DNA of 64,000 nt from Chryseobacterium paridis (GCF_016595215.1 NZ_JAENHK010000001.1:248001-312000); one strand, 5' to 3'. Shown: positions 1-9,547, numbered from the stretch's first letter. Notes: generated from the letters alone by a model not told the origin. Program-made: numbers and translations.

Positions 1-2
1 GT

Positions 3-572
3 AATTTTTTAATTGCCTTGTTACTACTGATTGCTTTTATTGCCTGTAACAATAAAAAGAATGAAGTAAGTGATCTGGATAAGCTAAGAAACAGCACCAA
101 TACAAAAAGCTATCCTGCAGTTCAAATGGACAGCATGCAAGCCATCAATTCTATTACCAAGCAAAAGGTACAGGAACTTTTGGACCTGTCTACTCTTTAT
201 TTATCCGGAAAAAGGAATACAGAAATTGATACCGTAATTTACTCACAAATGGAAAGCTATTTTCACAGACCGGATAGCCTTACTTTTAAGAAATTATTCA
301 AGGAATTAGATAGCTTAAAGGTAAAAACCGTGAAAGTAAATAATCTGCAGGTGGTTAAAGATTACTATAAAAAAGACACATTAGACTATGCTACCTTTAA
401 TGTGGAATATTTCGATGATAAGAACAGGTCTTTGGGAACATTTGAAAAAAAAGCACAGTATACCCTTATGTCCAAACCCATAAAATTCAAAAAAGAGTTT
501 AAGTTTTATTTTTTGAATTTCTATTCTTCTCCTCCAAAGAAAGACAGCACCTCCGTTGGGGTCACTAAATAA
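3..572 (+). CDS. Putative lipoprotein, 5' end cut by window edge
   Basis: The frame is open from the first bases of the window. A hydrophobic stretch (FLIALLLLIAFIAC) ends in a lipobox-like Cys followed by Asn-rich sequence, so this is the end of a lipoprotein signal peptide whose start codon lies outside the window. The mature part, about 170 residues, is Lys/Asp-rich and soluble. I do not recognise a domain. The last 52 bases overlap the 3' end of the convergent cyclo-ligase gene. An alternative TTG start at 18 would give an unusually short signal peptide, so a partial gene is more likely. The function is unknown. Confidence 0.7.
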   Translation, partial: NFLIALLLLIAFIACNNKKNEVSDLDKLRNSTNTKSYPAVQMDSMQAINSITKQKVQELLDLSTLYLSGKRNTEIDTVIYSQMESYFHRPDSLTFKKLFKELDSLKVKTVKVNNLQVVKDYYKKDTLDYATFNVEYFDDKNRSLGTFEKKAQYTLMSKPIKFKKEFKFYFLNFYSSPPKKDSTSVGVTK

Positions 573-1102
573 TCTAAAGCGATATCATTTTCCCAGATAT
601 CATCAATAATCTCATCGGGGTTGAAGTAATTCACTCCGATTTTTTTTGATCCCTCAGACAAGCCCAGAAAAAACCCATCATAAAATCCTTTGCCATACCC
701 CACTCTATTTCCTTTTTCATCACAATACAGCACAGGAGTGATCACAAAATTAAAATTCACCTCACCGGAATCTTTATAAGAAACAGGCTCCGAAATTCCC
801 CAGGAACTGGTTTCAAACTCTGTTTCAGGAAATATTTCAACCGAAATAAGTTCTTCTCCTACGACCTTTGGAACAAAAACCCTAATTTCTTGCCTCAGAA
901 AATATTGAATAAAGATCCGAGTGTCAATTTCATTGAATTTTTCAATAGGAAGAAATATATGTACTTTTTGTTTCGATAAAGGTTTAAAATAGCTAATAAA
1001 ATGATCAAAAATCTTTTCTGATAACAAGAAAGCCTCATCATCTGATAAGGCTTTTCTTTTTTGCATATATTTTTTTCTAAGTTCAGTTTTAAACATAATC
1101 AT
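521..1102 (-). CDS. 5-formyltetrahydrofolate cyclo-ligase
   Basis: This enzyme converts 5-formyl-THF to 5,10-methenyl-THF with ATP in the cytoplasm and so returns stored folate to one-carbon metabolism. The N-terminus (KTELRKKYMQKRKALS) carries the usual basic helix. The C-terminal GNRVGYGKGFYDGFF is the family signature for phosphate and folate binding. At 193 residues the length is normal. Translation may start at 1102 or at the second Met codon at 1096, which fits the family N-terminus better. It lies 14 bp downstream of trhO on the same strand, so the two are probably cotranscribed. Its 3' end overlaps the convergent lipoprotein gene. Confidence 0.92.
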   Translation of the reverse strand: MIMFKTELRKKYMQKRKALSDDEAFLLSEKIFDHFISYFKPLSKQKVHIFLPIEKFNEIDTRIFIQYFLRQEIRVFVPKVVGEELISVEIFPETEFETSSWGISEPVSYKDSGEVNFNFVITPVLYCDEKGNRVGYGKGFYDGFFLGLSEGSKKIGVNYFNPDEIIDDIWENDIALDYLVTPTEVLSFFGGEE

Positions 1103-1116
1103 TATGCATTATCAAC

Positions 1117-2481
1117 TTATACAATTTTATATAATTTATCTGACAATCGAACCCTGAAAGGAAGCTCAAAAGTGATCTGATCACCTACTTTTGCTGTTTC
1201 ACAAGGCACTCCATTGGCATATATCTGAGTAATTATAACTTCCTGCTCACCTGTTGTTGGTCCAGAAATCAAAACCTTATCACCAATTGAAAGCTCTTTA
1301 TTCTCAATTAAAAACTGTGCAATTTTTGATTTTGAGTAATAATGTTCCGCCTTTCCAATCAACGTCTTTTTAACTTTTATTTTCTGACGAATATCTTTTG
1401 TTTCAGGTTTTATTGTCACTTTTCCTAAAGGTTGAGTTGACATATCCCCTGAATTTTTAAATTTCAAGGCATCGGATTTTCCTTTTCTGAAAACTTTATT
1501 TCCAACCTGTAAGCCTTTTCTTAATGCAACCTGCTCTTCCCAAGGCAAATGGATTGTTTCCAGACATTCTGTAGAACATGTATTTTCCATCGCTTCTTTA
1601 CATTCATCACATTGAATAAACAACAAATGACAAGCATCATTCGCACAATTCGTATGATTGTCACAAGGCTTTCCACATTGGTGACACTGCGAAATAATAT
1701 CGTCTGTAATTCTCTCCCCTAAACGGTGATCGAACACGAAATTTTTCCCGATAAATTTACTTTCAATGTTTTCTTCTTTAATTTGACGGGTGTATTCAAT
1801 AATTCCTCCTTCCAATTGGTAAACGTTCTTAAAGCCCTGATGCTTAAAGTAAGCACTGGCCTTTTCACAACGAATCCCCCCAGTACAGTACATCAAAAGA
1901 TTTTTATCTTCTTTAAAATCCTGTAATTGCTCATTGATAATAGGCAAACTCTCTCTAAAGTTTTCCACATCAGGAGTAATTGCACCTTCGAAATGTCCAA
2001 CTTCGCTTTCATAGTGATTTCTAAAATCTACTACAATTGTGTTCGGATCTTCAAGCATATTATTGAATTCCTGAGCTTTCAGGTGAATTCCTTTATTGGT
2101 AACATCAAAAGTTTTATCATTCAAACCGTCTGCAACTATTTTATGCCTAACTTTTATCGTTAATTTTAAAAAAGAATGATTGTCCTGCTCAACAGCAACA
2201 TTTAAGCGGATTCCCCTCATAAAGTCATAAACTTCCAGCGTATTACGAAATGCTTCAAACTGATCCGCAGGAACACTCATCTGAGCATTTATTCCTTCAT
2301 TTGCAACATAAATACGACCAAGCGCATCTAATGCATTCCAGGCTATAAATAATTCGTCGCGAAATTTTTTGGGATCTTCAATTTTGGCATACGCATAGAA
2401 AGACAATGTAAGACGTTCCTTACCAGCTTCATCAATAAGTTGAGCTCTTTCTTCTGCGCTTAAGGTGTTGTACAGTTGCAT
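1117..2481 (-). CDS. trhO: Rhodanese-type tRNA uridine(34) hydroxylase TrhO
   Basis: TrhO (YceA) hydroxylates U34 of tRNA in an oxygen-dependent step towards 5-oxyacetyl- or 5-methoxyuridine. The protein has the N-terminal acylphosphatase-like domain (about residues 25-115), a rhodanese domain (about 130-235) with the catalytic loop YCTGGIRCEK (Cys199), and a Cys cluster at about 265-305 with CxxC pairs. Residues from about 370 to 454 form a further small domain (GDKVLISGPTTG...) resembling the beta-barrel at the C-terminus of U32 peptidase-like TrhP proteins. That extension makes the protein about 100 residues longer than the E. coli enzyme. It is followed by the cyclo-ligase gene. Confidence 0.9.
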   Translation of the reverse strand: MQLYNTLSAEERAQLIDEAGKERLTLSFYAYAKIEDPKKFRDELFIAWNALDALGRIYVANEGINAQMSVPADQFEAFRNTLEVYDFMRGIRLNVAVEQDNHSFLKLTIKVRHKIVADGLNDKTFDVTNKGIHLKAQEFNNMLEDPNTIVVDFRNHYESEVGHFEGAITPDVENFRESLPIINEQLQDFKEDKNLLMYCTGGIRCEKASAYFKHQGFKNVYQLEGGIIEYTRQIKEENIESKFIGKNFVFDHRLGERITDDIISQCHQCGKPCDNHTNCANDACHLLFIQCDECKEAMENTCSTECLETIHLPWEEQVALRKGLQVGNKVFRKGKSDALKFKNSGDMSTQPLGKVTIKPETKDIRQKIKVKKTLIGKAEHYYSKSKIAQFLIENKELSIGDKVLISGPTTGEQEVIITQIYANGVPCETAKVGDQITFELPFRVRLSDKLYKIV

Positions 2482-2831
2482 GCTATAAACTTTTTAAGTG
2501 AGAAAAATTTTTGCAAATATAATAATTTTTCAATTGGGGAGATTGATCAGCAAAACAGCCATTGTATATCCTATAAAAATGGATCATAAGAAATCACTAC
2601 TATTAATCATAGATTTTACCTGTGTTTTTAAGAATCATTTTTACTTATTGATAATTATTCTTAACTTCATGACAATACAACCATCTATATGTCATATTGT
2701 CTTTAATAATTTTTTAATTTCCGTTAATTGAGATCGTAAGAATTATAGTATAATCCATAAATTATTGCAATTGCCGTTAAATTTTAGTTAAAATTGAAAC
2801 ATTCCATACCAATCGCATACCTATTTAGCAT
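2482..2831. other. Non-coding AT-rich gap between trhO and the DegP/Q gene
   Basis: This stretch of about 350 bases separates two divergent genes. A 77-codon open frame at 2498-2731 begins inside it, but it is rich in Ile, Phe and Asn codons and has no recognisable domain, so I treat it as chance. I see no RNA gene or clear hairpin. It must hold the trhO promoter on the minus strand, but I cannot place that confidently. Confidence 0.5.
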
Positions 2832-2839
2832 TAAATTTG
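2832..2839 (+). promoter_or_regulatory. Probable -7 element of the DegP/Q gene
   Basis: TAAATTTG matches the Bacteroidota -7 consensus TAnnTTTG and lies 47 bp before the ATG at 2887. No TTG is found 17-23 bp upstream (the nearest is at 2794-2796), so the -33 part is weak. Confidence 0.5.
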
Positions 2840-2886
2840 TTTACCTTAAAACCTAAATTAACTAATAAAATAAAAGAAGATATACA

Positions 2887-4422
2887 ATGAAGAGTACTTT
2901 AAAAAAACTATTACCATTTGCTGTAGTAGGAGTTATTTCAGGAGCTACTACCGTTGGCACAATACAATATTTTGGTCATAGTGCTAATAATGGCGACCAG
3001 TCTTATTTCACTTCTGCTGCCAATACTTCATTCGTAGGAATGAATACAGCAACTACAGGAGATGATTTCGTAAAAGCTGCAAAAACAACTGTTCCAGCTG
3101 TTGTTACTATCAAAAATTACCAGTCAAGAACGTCAAGCAGAGCTTCAGAGCAAGATTTATTTGACTTTTTCTTCGGTGACCCTTTTGGCGGAAGAGGCGG
3201 CGGACAACAAAGACAAAAACAACAGCAACAGGCTCCGGACAATATGCCATCAGGGATGGGATCAGGAGTTATTATTTCCCCTGATGGATATATCATTTCC
3301 AACAACCACGTAGTGGCAGGCGCTAATAAACTCGAAGTTGTTTTAAGCAATAAGAAAGCGTACATCGCAACATTAATAGGAACTGATCCTAATACAGATA
3401 TTTCCTTATTAAAAATAGAAGAAAAAGGATTACCATATCTGAACTTTGCTAACTCTGATAATATTGAAGTAGGACAATGGGTTCTTGCAGTCGGAAATCC
3501 ACTTGGATTGAACTCAACTGTTACCGCAGGTATTATTTCAGCAAAAGGAAGAGGAATTGGCATTCTGGGATCTCAAGGGAAAGCGAGCAATCCAATTGAA
3601 AGCTTTATCCAAACTGATGCTGCTATTAATCCTGGAAACTCGGGAGGTGCATTGGTAAATGCTAATGGTGATTTAATCGGAATTAACTCTGCTATCCAAT
3701 CAACTACCGGATATTATCAAGGGTATGGATTTGCAATACCATCTAACTTAGCAAGAAAAATTGTTGAGGACATCAAGAAATTCGGAATTGTACAAAGAGG
3801 ATTTTTAGGAGTCGCTTCTTTAGATCTTTCAGATGACCAGCAAGTTGCCATGTATAATAAGCAAAAGAAAGCTAATCTGAAAGCAGGTTCTGGTGTATAT
3901 GTGACTGAAGTTACAGATAATAGTGGTGCTGAAAATGCAGGAATTAAAAATGGAGATATAATCACAAAAATTGATGGAACTGCAATTACTGATTTCGCAG
4001 ACCTTTCAATGGCAGTGGGAAGCAAACGACCTGGTGATAAAGTTCAGGTAACTTACACAAGAAATGGTAAAGAAAATGTAACAACTGTTACGCTAAAAGA
4101 TCAAAAAGGCGGAACTTCTGCAAGAACAAAAGCTGATCTGAGTGTAACAGAAAAAATAGGAGCTGAATTTACACCTTTAAGCGATTCATTTAAAACAAGC
4201 TATGGATTAAATAGTGGTGTTATTGCAAAAAATGTAGCAGAAGGAAGTGAAATGGCTAAAATTGGAGTAGTTGATAACTACATCATTATTGAAATCAATG
4301 GTAAGCCCGTAAATTCACAAGACGACGTTGAGAAAGCTCTTAACAAGTATCAGGGTAACGTTCAGGTGAAGTTTGTAGATGAATACGGAAGAATCTACAC
4401 TAAAGGTTTTAAAATGCCCTAA
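2887..4422 (+). CDS. DegP/DegQ-family periplasmic serine protease (HtrA)
   Basis: This is an envelope quality-control protease and chaperone. An N-terminal hydrophobic segment (about residues 9-28) directs export or anchors the protein. The trypsin-like domain contains the triad His141 (ISNNHVV), Asp171 (NTDISLLK) and Ser252 (NPGNSGGAL). A Gly/Gln-rich loop (FFFGDPFGGRGGG followed by a Gln run, about 92-118) corresponds to the LA loop. Two PDZ domains follow at about 300-395 and 415-505. The 511-residue length is normal for Do-type proteases. It is monocistronic, with a terminator directly behind it. Confidence 0.93.
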   Translation: MKSTLKKLLPFAVVGVISGATTVGTIQYFGHSANNGDQSYFTSAANTSFVGMNTATTGDDFVKAAKTTVPAVVTIKNYQSRTSSRASEQDLFDFFFGDPFGGRGGGQQRQKQQQQAPDNMPSGMGSGVIISPDGYIISNNHVVAGANKLEVVLSNKKAYIATLIGTDPNTDISLLKIEEKGLPYLNFANSDNIEVGQWVLAVGNPLGLNSTVTAGIISAKGRGIGILGSQGKASNPIESFIQTDAAINPGNSGGALVNANGDLIGINSAIQSTTGYYQGYGFAIPSNLARKIVEDIKKFGIVQRGFLGVASLDLSDDQQVAMYNKQKKANLKAGSGVYVTEVTDNSGAENAGIKNGDIITKIDGTAITDFADLSMAVGSKRPGDKVQVTYTRNGKENVTTVTLKDQKGGTSARTKADLSVTEKIGAEFTPLSDSFKTSYGLNSGVIAKNVAEGSEMAKIGVVDNYIIIEINGKPVNSQDDVEKALNKYQGNVQVKFVDEYGRIYTKGFKMP

Positions 4423-4450
4423 TAGATTTGGAAAAGTAAAAATGTAAATA

Positions 4451-4480
4451 AAAAAAACGCTGCAAATGCAGCGTTTTTTT
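4451..4480. terminator. Bidirectional intrinsic terminator
   Basis: A perfect 13-bp inverted repeat (AAAAAAACGCTGC, loop AAAT, complement) ends in a T run on both strands. It serves the DegP/Q gene and the convergent membrane-protein gene, whose stop codon touches it. Confidence 0.9.
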
Positions 4481-4935
4481 TATTTGGTATTGTTCATTTT
4501 GTCAGCAACTCTTTTCTTCTTATTTCTTTCATAAATGATCTCTACTATTTTACCTCCTATCCACGAAAAGGGGAAAAAGGTTAGAAATATTGAGATCTTA
4601 TAAAAGGTAGGATGGTATGGAAATATAATAACATCAAGCATTGCAATAAACAGCATTATAAAGCCAATAAGGATCGCATAAGCTACCTTCGCATACTTTA
4701 CAATAATAGCTGTTGCTACTCCGCCTACCGTTGTTCCTAATCCTGAAATAAATAATAAGAATCCAAAAAATGCCTCATCATTTCTCATGCTGTAAAGGAA
4801 TCTTTGCCAATGTTCAAATGGGGCAAAGGCATCAAAAGTAATCCACTGCGGAAAAACTCTTATACCCAGAGTAATAATAAGCCCAGCTATACTGAGGCCC
4901 ACCAACACCGCAAATGTATTTCTTATAAAGCTCAT
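4480..4935 (-). CDS. Small four-helix membrane protein, unknown function
   Basis: The 151 residues contain four hydrophobic segments, at about 5-25, 55-80, 83-105 and 110-135, with a basic C-terminal tail (RNKKKRVADK). I recognise no named family, although similar short membrane proteins are common in Flavobacteriia. The start codon overlaps the stop of ridA (TAATG), so the pair is translationally coupled and transcribed as ridA then this gene. The function cannot be inferred from the sequence. Confidence 0.75.
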   Translation of the reverse strand: MSFIRNTFAVLVGLSIAGLIITLGIRVFPQWITFDAFAPFEHWQRFLYSMRNDEAFFGFLLFISGLGTTVGGVATAIIVKYAKVAYAILIGFIMLFIAMLDVIIFPYHPTFYKISIFLTFFPFSWIGGKIVEIIYERNKKKRVADKMNNTK

Positions 4936-5315
4936 TAATCCTGATGTGCAATCATCGAAATTTCAATATCAACATTCTTAGGCAGACAAGAAACCTGTAC
5001 AGTTTCACGAGCCGGATAGCTTTCAGCATCTAAATATGATGCATAAATATCATTCATTACCGCAAAATCATCCATACTCTTAAGAAATATTGATGCTTTT
5101 ACAACATTTTTAAAAGTCATTCCAGCTTCAGTAAGAATAGCTTCCAGGTTTTTCATTACCTGATGCGTTTCTTTTTCAATTCCCTCTACCAGTTTACCTG
5201 TTGCAGGATCTACAGGAATCTGACCAGATATATATAAAACTCCGTTTGCAAAGTTTGCTTGTGAGTAAGGTCCGATAGCTGCAGGAGCATTAACTGTATT
5301 GATTATTTGTTTCAT
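4935..5315 (-). CDS. ridA: RidA family enamine/imine deaminase
   Basis: RidA hydrolyses reactive 2-aminoacrylate and related enamines made by PLP enzymes and protects them in the cytoplasm. The 126-residue protein has the full YjgF/YER057c/UK114 fold. It includes the N-terminal IGPYSQA motif, SGQIPVDPATG, and the C-terminal signature PARETVQVSCLPKNVDIEIS. Arg103 and Glu118 are the conserved active-site residues. It is the first gene of a two-gene unit with the membrane protein that overlaps its stop codon. Confidence 0.95.
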   Translation of the reverse strand: MKQIINTVNAPAAIGPYSQANFANGVLYISGQIPVDPATGKLVEGIEKETHQVMKNLEAILTEAGMTFKNVVKASIFLKSMDDFAVMNDIYASYLDAESYPARETVQVSCLPKNVDIEISMIAHQD

Positions 5316-5453
5316 ATGTGGATATTTATTTTTTTAAATTCATCTGTAATCGCCATCTACTCTACTATGCATTAAATAATTTTCATACAGAGATTTCATT
5401 ACAATTTATTTCGGGTGCAAATATAAAATTTATTCTCAAAAATCAGCCTCTTA

Positions 5454-8054
5454 TTAGAAAGGAGCATTTGGCTGAGTAAAACTTCTGTCTTTATATTTAA
5501 GTGCATCACTTAAAATATTAGCTTTTATCCCAATAAAAAAGTCATACACTTTATATTGTCCGAAAGGAACCCAATTGAAATTGATGGTAAAACTTCGCTG
5601 ATCTCTTGAGAAACCTATTCTCGTATATGCCAGTTGTTTGGTGATCATATCGTAATGGGTACTCCCATTAATATTCCAGTATGGGGTTAACTTAAGACTT
5701 CCATCCAATCCTACAGAAGCAATTTTATTACCAAAACGTGATAAACTTTTTGAATAGGCGTAGTTTGCATTCACATTTAAAGTCCATGCCTGATCAAAAT
5801 GTGCATAATGATCATCATCGAAATAATAGTTCTCATTTCTTATTTCTCCTTTAGACTGATACTTCTTGGCATAATCTGTTTTCTCTCCAAAGATCTCACT
5901 GCTTAACGGATAAGACACCTGGATATTAAATCCCTGTACACTGAAGCTACCAAACTTTTCTGTTCTGATTCCAGTGTCAGATCCCGGAGCAAAAATAATT
6001 TTGTACGGATCTAATGACAAGCTTGTATTTACACTCAATTTATTTTCAAAGAATGAAGACTGCCCATTAATCGTAAAGATTGACCATGGATGATCTTTAG
6101 CTGCAAAATTATAACTTCCGGAAAGGTTTAACGATTCGAATATTTTTATTTTTTTCACTCCTGTAGAGTCTTTCTTAGACTTCACCTTCATTTCGATGTT
6201 ATTCCCAATATTGAAACCTAAAGACCCTTGCATTCCGGTTGTAGGTGATCCAACGATCCCCCCGTCAAAAATAGAATACGGTGTTAATGCTCCATTCGCA
6301 TCATAGTAATTCTTATAATATCCAAAACCAGGTTTTCCAAAATCCGGAGAATAGGTAAAACCAATACTTGGAGTCATCATATGTCTAATAGCTTCTATCG
6401 CAGACCCTTTTTTGAAATTCAGCATTCCGTACAATGTAGTCTGTAAACTTGCCGTACTGGAAAAATAAGAATATCCTGCAATCTGCTTATTTACCTGATT
6501 AACTACTTTATTTGAATTGTTGCTTAAAGGATCATAGTATCTGGTAAGTGTTTTAGTTGTTAAGGCATTATTAATAGTAGTTCCTAAACTGAATGTAAAA
6601 TATTTGGCTACTGTAGTATTTGTCCCTAAAGTAATATTATTTGTAAGACCTGTTTGAAGCTTATCCCACATTGCCTTTGTAAATAGTTCTCCTTCGTTTG
6701 TTGTCACAAAGTTTGTTAAATTTAAACCTGTATTTACCGTAATATTTTCTAATAGACCTTGTCTTACTCCTGTTTTTGATTTAAATAAGTAGAACTGATT
6801 GATAGCAACGTTCATTTGCGGCAAACGCAAGTCTGCTAAACCTGTAGCAAAATTCTGTGAATAAGAAGCTGTCCCCGTAATGGTAGCAGGCAACTTTAAA
6901 AATCTTTTCGTTAATGTAACCGTTGAATTCTGCTGAGTATTCAATACATTCTGATTGAATATATAGTTGTTATTAATGGTATTATTATAGAACTTGTTAC
7001 TTACAATATCTACAGAAGCAGAGAATGTAAGAAACGGATTTGCCTTTGTATCCTGTGTATGTCTCCAGGCAATTCTGTAAGTACTGCTTCTGGAATAGTC
7101 ATCCAATCCTTTGATACCTCTGATTGTAGTTCCTATATCTGCTGTGAAATTACCGGAGTAACGGTATTTTTTCACATAATTCATCTCAGGTCGTACATTC
7201 CAGCTTCCCTTGGTATAGATGTCCGCAAGAACCTTCATATCAAAATGCTCCCCTATCGGCTGATAGTATCCGATACCATTCAGGAAGAATCCAACATCCT
7301 GTCTTTCTCCAAAACTTGGGATCAAAATACCAGCTGATCTTTTACTCGAAAAGGGTAAAATGGCAAATGGCATAATAAGAGGTGTAGGTACCTGTTCTAT
7401 ATACATTTGTATAGGTCCGGTAATGATCTGCGACTTCTCTTTAGTCTTTATTAATTTAATATTGGATGCCAGCAAATGGTAATCCGCCAGTGTATCTTTC
7501 TTTTTTAAGAAATATTCATCAGTAGTATACAATGCATGTCTCATTGCAAAAACGGAATCACTGTATTTCTTTGTTTTATTGGCAATGATTACCCCTTCGC
7601 TCTCCTCAGTTCTTGCATTATAAGCAATGGCCTGCTTGGTCTTATAATTATAATTGAACTGATCTGTTTCATATTTTTTACCAGCCTGCGTTGTGATTAC
7701 AGGTTCAATGAACTTTTTTCCTAAAGAGTCTTGTTTTCCTCTTGCATAGATTAAATTCTTTTGCTCATCGATGGAAATATAATCTGCATCGATCTGCATA
7801 TCCTGATACTTTACCTGAGCTTTTTTGTTCAGGTATATCATTTTTTTCGGAAAATCTCTACGGATATTATCTGCCTTTGTCATAAGAACATCATCCAGTG
7901 ACTCTTTCTGTGCAACAATGGTATCCTTTTTGGAAATAGTATCATTAATAACCCTATTTTCAGGCAATTTTTCAGGCGTTTTCTGTGCTAAAAAACTGTT
8001 AAAAATTAGGATAATTAAAATTTGTAATATATTTTTGAGGACGGTTTTGGCCAA
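5454..8054 (-). CDS. LptD-like outer-membrane LPS assembly protein
   Basis: LptD inserts lipopolysaccharide into the outer leaflet of the outer membrane. After a signal peptide (cleavage near LAQKTPEK) there is an OstA-like domain (about residues 50-190: NKKAQVKYQDMQIDADYI, LIYARGKQDS, QAIAYNARTEE). A long beta-barrel region of alternating aromatic strands follows to the C-terminus. The 866-residue length fits the Bacteroidota 'putative LPS assembly protein LptD' family. The gene is divergent from a cell-wall amidase, with 53 bp between them. Its partner LptE is not in the window. Confidence 0.85.
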   Translation of the reverse strand: MAKTVLKNILQILIILIFNSFLAQKTPEKLPENRVINDTISKKDTIVAQKESLDDVLMTKADNIRRDFPKKMIYLNKKAQVKYQDMQIDADYISIDEQKNLIYARGKQDSLGKKFIEPVITTQAGKKYETDQFNYNYKTKQAIAYNARTEESEGVIIANKTKKYSDSVFAMRHALYTTDEYFLKKKDTLADYHLLASNIKLIKTKEKSQIITGPIQMYIEQVPTPLIMPFAILPFSSKRSAGILIPSFGERQDVGFFLNGIGYYQPIGEHFDMKVLADIYTKGSWNVRPEMNYVKKYRYSGNFTADIGTTIRGIKGLDDYSRSSTYRIAWRHTQDTKANPFLTFSASVDIVSNKFYNNTINNNYIFNQNVLNTQQNSTVTLTKRFLKLPATITGTASYSQNFATGLADLRLPQMNVAINQFYLFKSKTGVRQGLLENITVNTGLNLTNFVTTNEGELFTKAMWDKLQTGLTNNITLGTNTTVAKYFTFSLGTTINNALTTKTLTRYYDPLSNNSNKVVNQVNKQIAGYSYFSSTASLQTTLYGMLNFKKGSAIEAIRHMMTPSIGFTYSPDFGKPGFGYYKNYYDANGALTPYSIFDGGIVGSPTTGMQGSLGFNIGNNIEMKVKSKKDSTGVKKIKIFESLNLSGSYNFAAKDHPWSIFTINGQSSFFENKLSVNTSLSLDPYKIIFAPGSDTGIRTEKFGSFSVQGFNIQVSYPLSSEIFGEKTDYAKKYQSKGEIRNENYYFDDDHYAHFDQAWTLNVNANYAYSKSLSRFGNKIASVGLDGSLKLTPYWNINGSTHYDMITKQLAYTRIGFSRDQRSFTINFNWVPFGQYKVYDFFIGIKANILSDALKYKDRSFTQPNAPF

Positions 8055-8107
8055 TTTTATTTTATATAATTAAGGCTCAAAATTAATATAATTTTTAAAA
8101 CTGTAAG

Positions 8108-9403
8108 ATGTACAAACAAAAATTTAAAATAATTTTATCATTTCTCCTCATACTTTTGAGTAATTTTATTTTTTCACAAAAAAAATTCACGATTGTTTTA
8201 GATGCCGGGCATGGAGGAAGTGATTCCGGAGCAAAGAGGAGTTATAGTGATATTGGACTTTTAGCAGAAAAAGATGTAACTCTTTCTGTAGTACTAAAAG
8301 TAGGAAGAATGCTCGAAAAAAATAAAGATTTCAAAGTAATTTACACCCGTAAATTTGACGAATACCCTTCTCTTTCAGACAGAACCAATCTTGCCAACAG
8401 GAGCAAAGCAGATCTTTTCGTATCGGTACACTGCAACTCAGCACAACGATCTTCAGCTTATGGTACAGAAACTTATGTACAGGGACCTGACCAAAATGAC
8501 ACCAATCTGGAAGTTGCCAAAAGAGAAAATGATGTAATCTTTCTGGATGAAAAGGATAGACAAACTTTCGGTTCTTATGACGCTAGTTCACCAGAATCTT
8601 TGATCGCCTTAAAACTTCAGCAGAGTAAATATCTGGAATCAAGTCTTCTATTAGGAGGGTTGGTCGAAGATAATTTCGTAAATAAAGACAAAAGATTTTC
8701 CAGAGGAGTTTTTCAAAAAAACTTACACGTTCTTCGTATGAATGCAATGCCTTCTGTTCTTATTGAAACCGGGTTTATCAATCACGCAGAAGAAAGTCAT
8801 TATTTAGCTTCTGAAAAAGGACAAGATGAAATTGCAGAAAGTATCTATCAGGCTATCATCGACTACAAGAAAGCAATTGACAGAAAATCAGGAGGAGCTT
8901 CTAATAATATAACAGTAAAGAAACCTGAGCCTGAGAAACCTGTAGAAGTTGCTTTAAAAAATGATTTCAGAATCTTACTAATGAGTTCTCCAACGAAATA
9001 TAATGATGGAGATCCGGCTTTAAAAGGACTTAATTACATCCTTCCAATCAAAGAAAACGGGCAGTATAAATACTATTATGGCGTAACAAACATGGCCTCT
9101 GTAAAAGATATCAATCTGAAAACAGCTAAGGATGCCGGATTTAGAAACGCATTTGCTGTAGGATTTATGCCTAACCAAAAATTAAGCACCGGATATTACA
9201 CTATCGAGGTCTATGTAGGTGAAAAATTAAATGGAAATTCATTTATCCTTCAGACATTGAAAGATGTCGAAAGAAACAAAGAAAGTGGAGTTTTCTATTA
9301 TACCTACGGAAAAGTATTTACTTTAGAAGATGCTGTGAAAATACAGAAAAGCCTTGAAGCAAAGGGCATTAAGAACACAATTATTCAAAAAGTTTACAGA
9401 TAG
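8108..9403 (+). CDS. N-acetylmuramoyl-L-alanine amidase with C-terminal SPOR-like domain
   Basis: This secreted zinc amidase cleaves the amide bond between MurNAc and the stem peptide, typically at cell separation. A signal peptide (about residues 1-24) precedes an Amidase_3 domain (about 26-255). The zinc ligands are His35 (DAGHGG), Glu54 (AEKDVTL) and His108 (SVHCNS), and the catalytic Glu is Glu220 (LIETGF). The C-terminal 140 residues (YYYGVTNMAS..., YTYGKVFTLEDAVKIQKSLEAKG) resemble SPOR-type repeats that bind denuded glycan strands. No other gene appears to be cotranscribed. Confidence 0.9.
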   Translation: MYKQKFKIILSFLLILLSNFIFSQKKFTIVLDAGHGGSDSGAKRSYSDIGLLAEKDVTLSVVLKVGRMLEKNKDFKVIYTRKFDEYPSLSDRTNLANRSKADLFVSVHCNSAQRSSAYGTETYVQGPDQNDTNLEVAKRENDVIFLDEKDRQTFGSYDASSPESLIALKLQQSKYLESSLLLGGLVEDNFVNKDKRFSRGVFQKNLHVLRMNAMPSVLIETGFINHAEESHYLASEKGQDEIAESIYQAIIDYKKAIDRKSGGASNNITVKKPEPEKPVEVALKNDFRILLMSSPTKYNDGDPALKGLNYILPIKENGQYKYYYGVTNMASVKDINLKTAKDAGFRNAFAVGFMPNQKLSTGYYTIEVYVGEKLNGNSFILQTLKDVERNKESGVFYYTYGKVFTLEDAVKIQKSLEAKGIKNTIIQKVYR

Positions 9404-9416
9404 TATAAAAAATAAT

Positions 9417-9447
9417 TTTGAAGTTAAGAAGTTAATTATTACTTTTG
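9417..9447 (+). promoter_or_regulatory. Promoter of the first tRNA-Glu gene
   Basis: TTTG (9417-9420), a 19-bp spacer and TACTTTTG (9440-9447) match the Bacteroidota sigma-A promoter exactly. The mature tRNA begins 15 bases further on. Confidence 0.85.
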
Positions 9448-9461
9448 CAACCTCAAAATTT

Positions 9462-9536
9462 GGCCTATTCGTCTAGTGGTTAGGACTCAAGGTTTTCATC
9501 CTTGCAACAGGGGTTCGATTCCCCTATAGGCTACCA
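9462..9536 (+). tRNA. tRNA-Glu (anticodon UUC), CCA encoded
   Basis: A full cloverleaf can be drawn. The acceptor stem GGCCTAT pairs with ATAGGCT (G1-U72 wobble). The anticodon stem CAAGG/CCTTG carries loop TTTTCAT, so the anticodon is TTC. The T arm is AGGGG-TTCGATT-CCCCT. The mature end is A at 9533 and the genome also encodes CCA (9534-9536), which the two copies downstream lack. The sequence differs from those copies in the acceptor, D and anticodon stems. Confidence 0.95.
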
Positions 9537-9547
9537 AATTTGATATC

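Noticed and set aside
2498..2731. 77-codon open frame on the plus strand before the DegP/Q gene
   Set aside because: It lies in AT-rich DNA, is made mostly of Ile, Phe and Asn codons and has no motif. No promoter or homologous feature supports it.
3117..3563. 148-codon antisense frame inside the DegP/Q gene
   Set aside because: The sense strand encodes an intact protease with all catalytic residues. The antisense product is Pro/Ile-rich with no domain.
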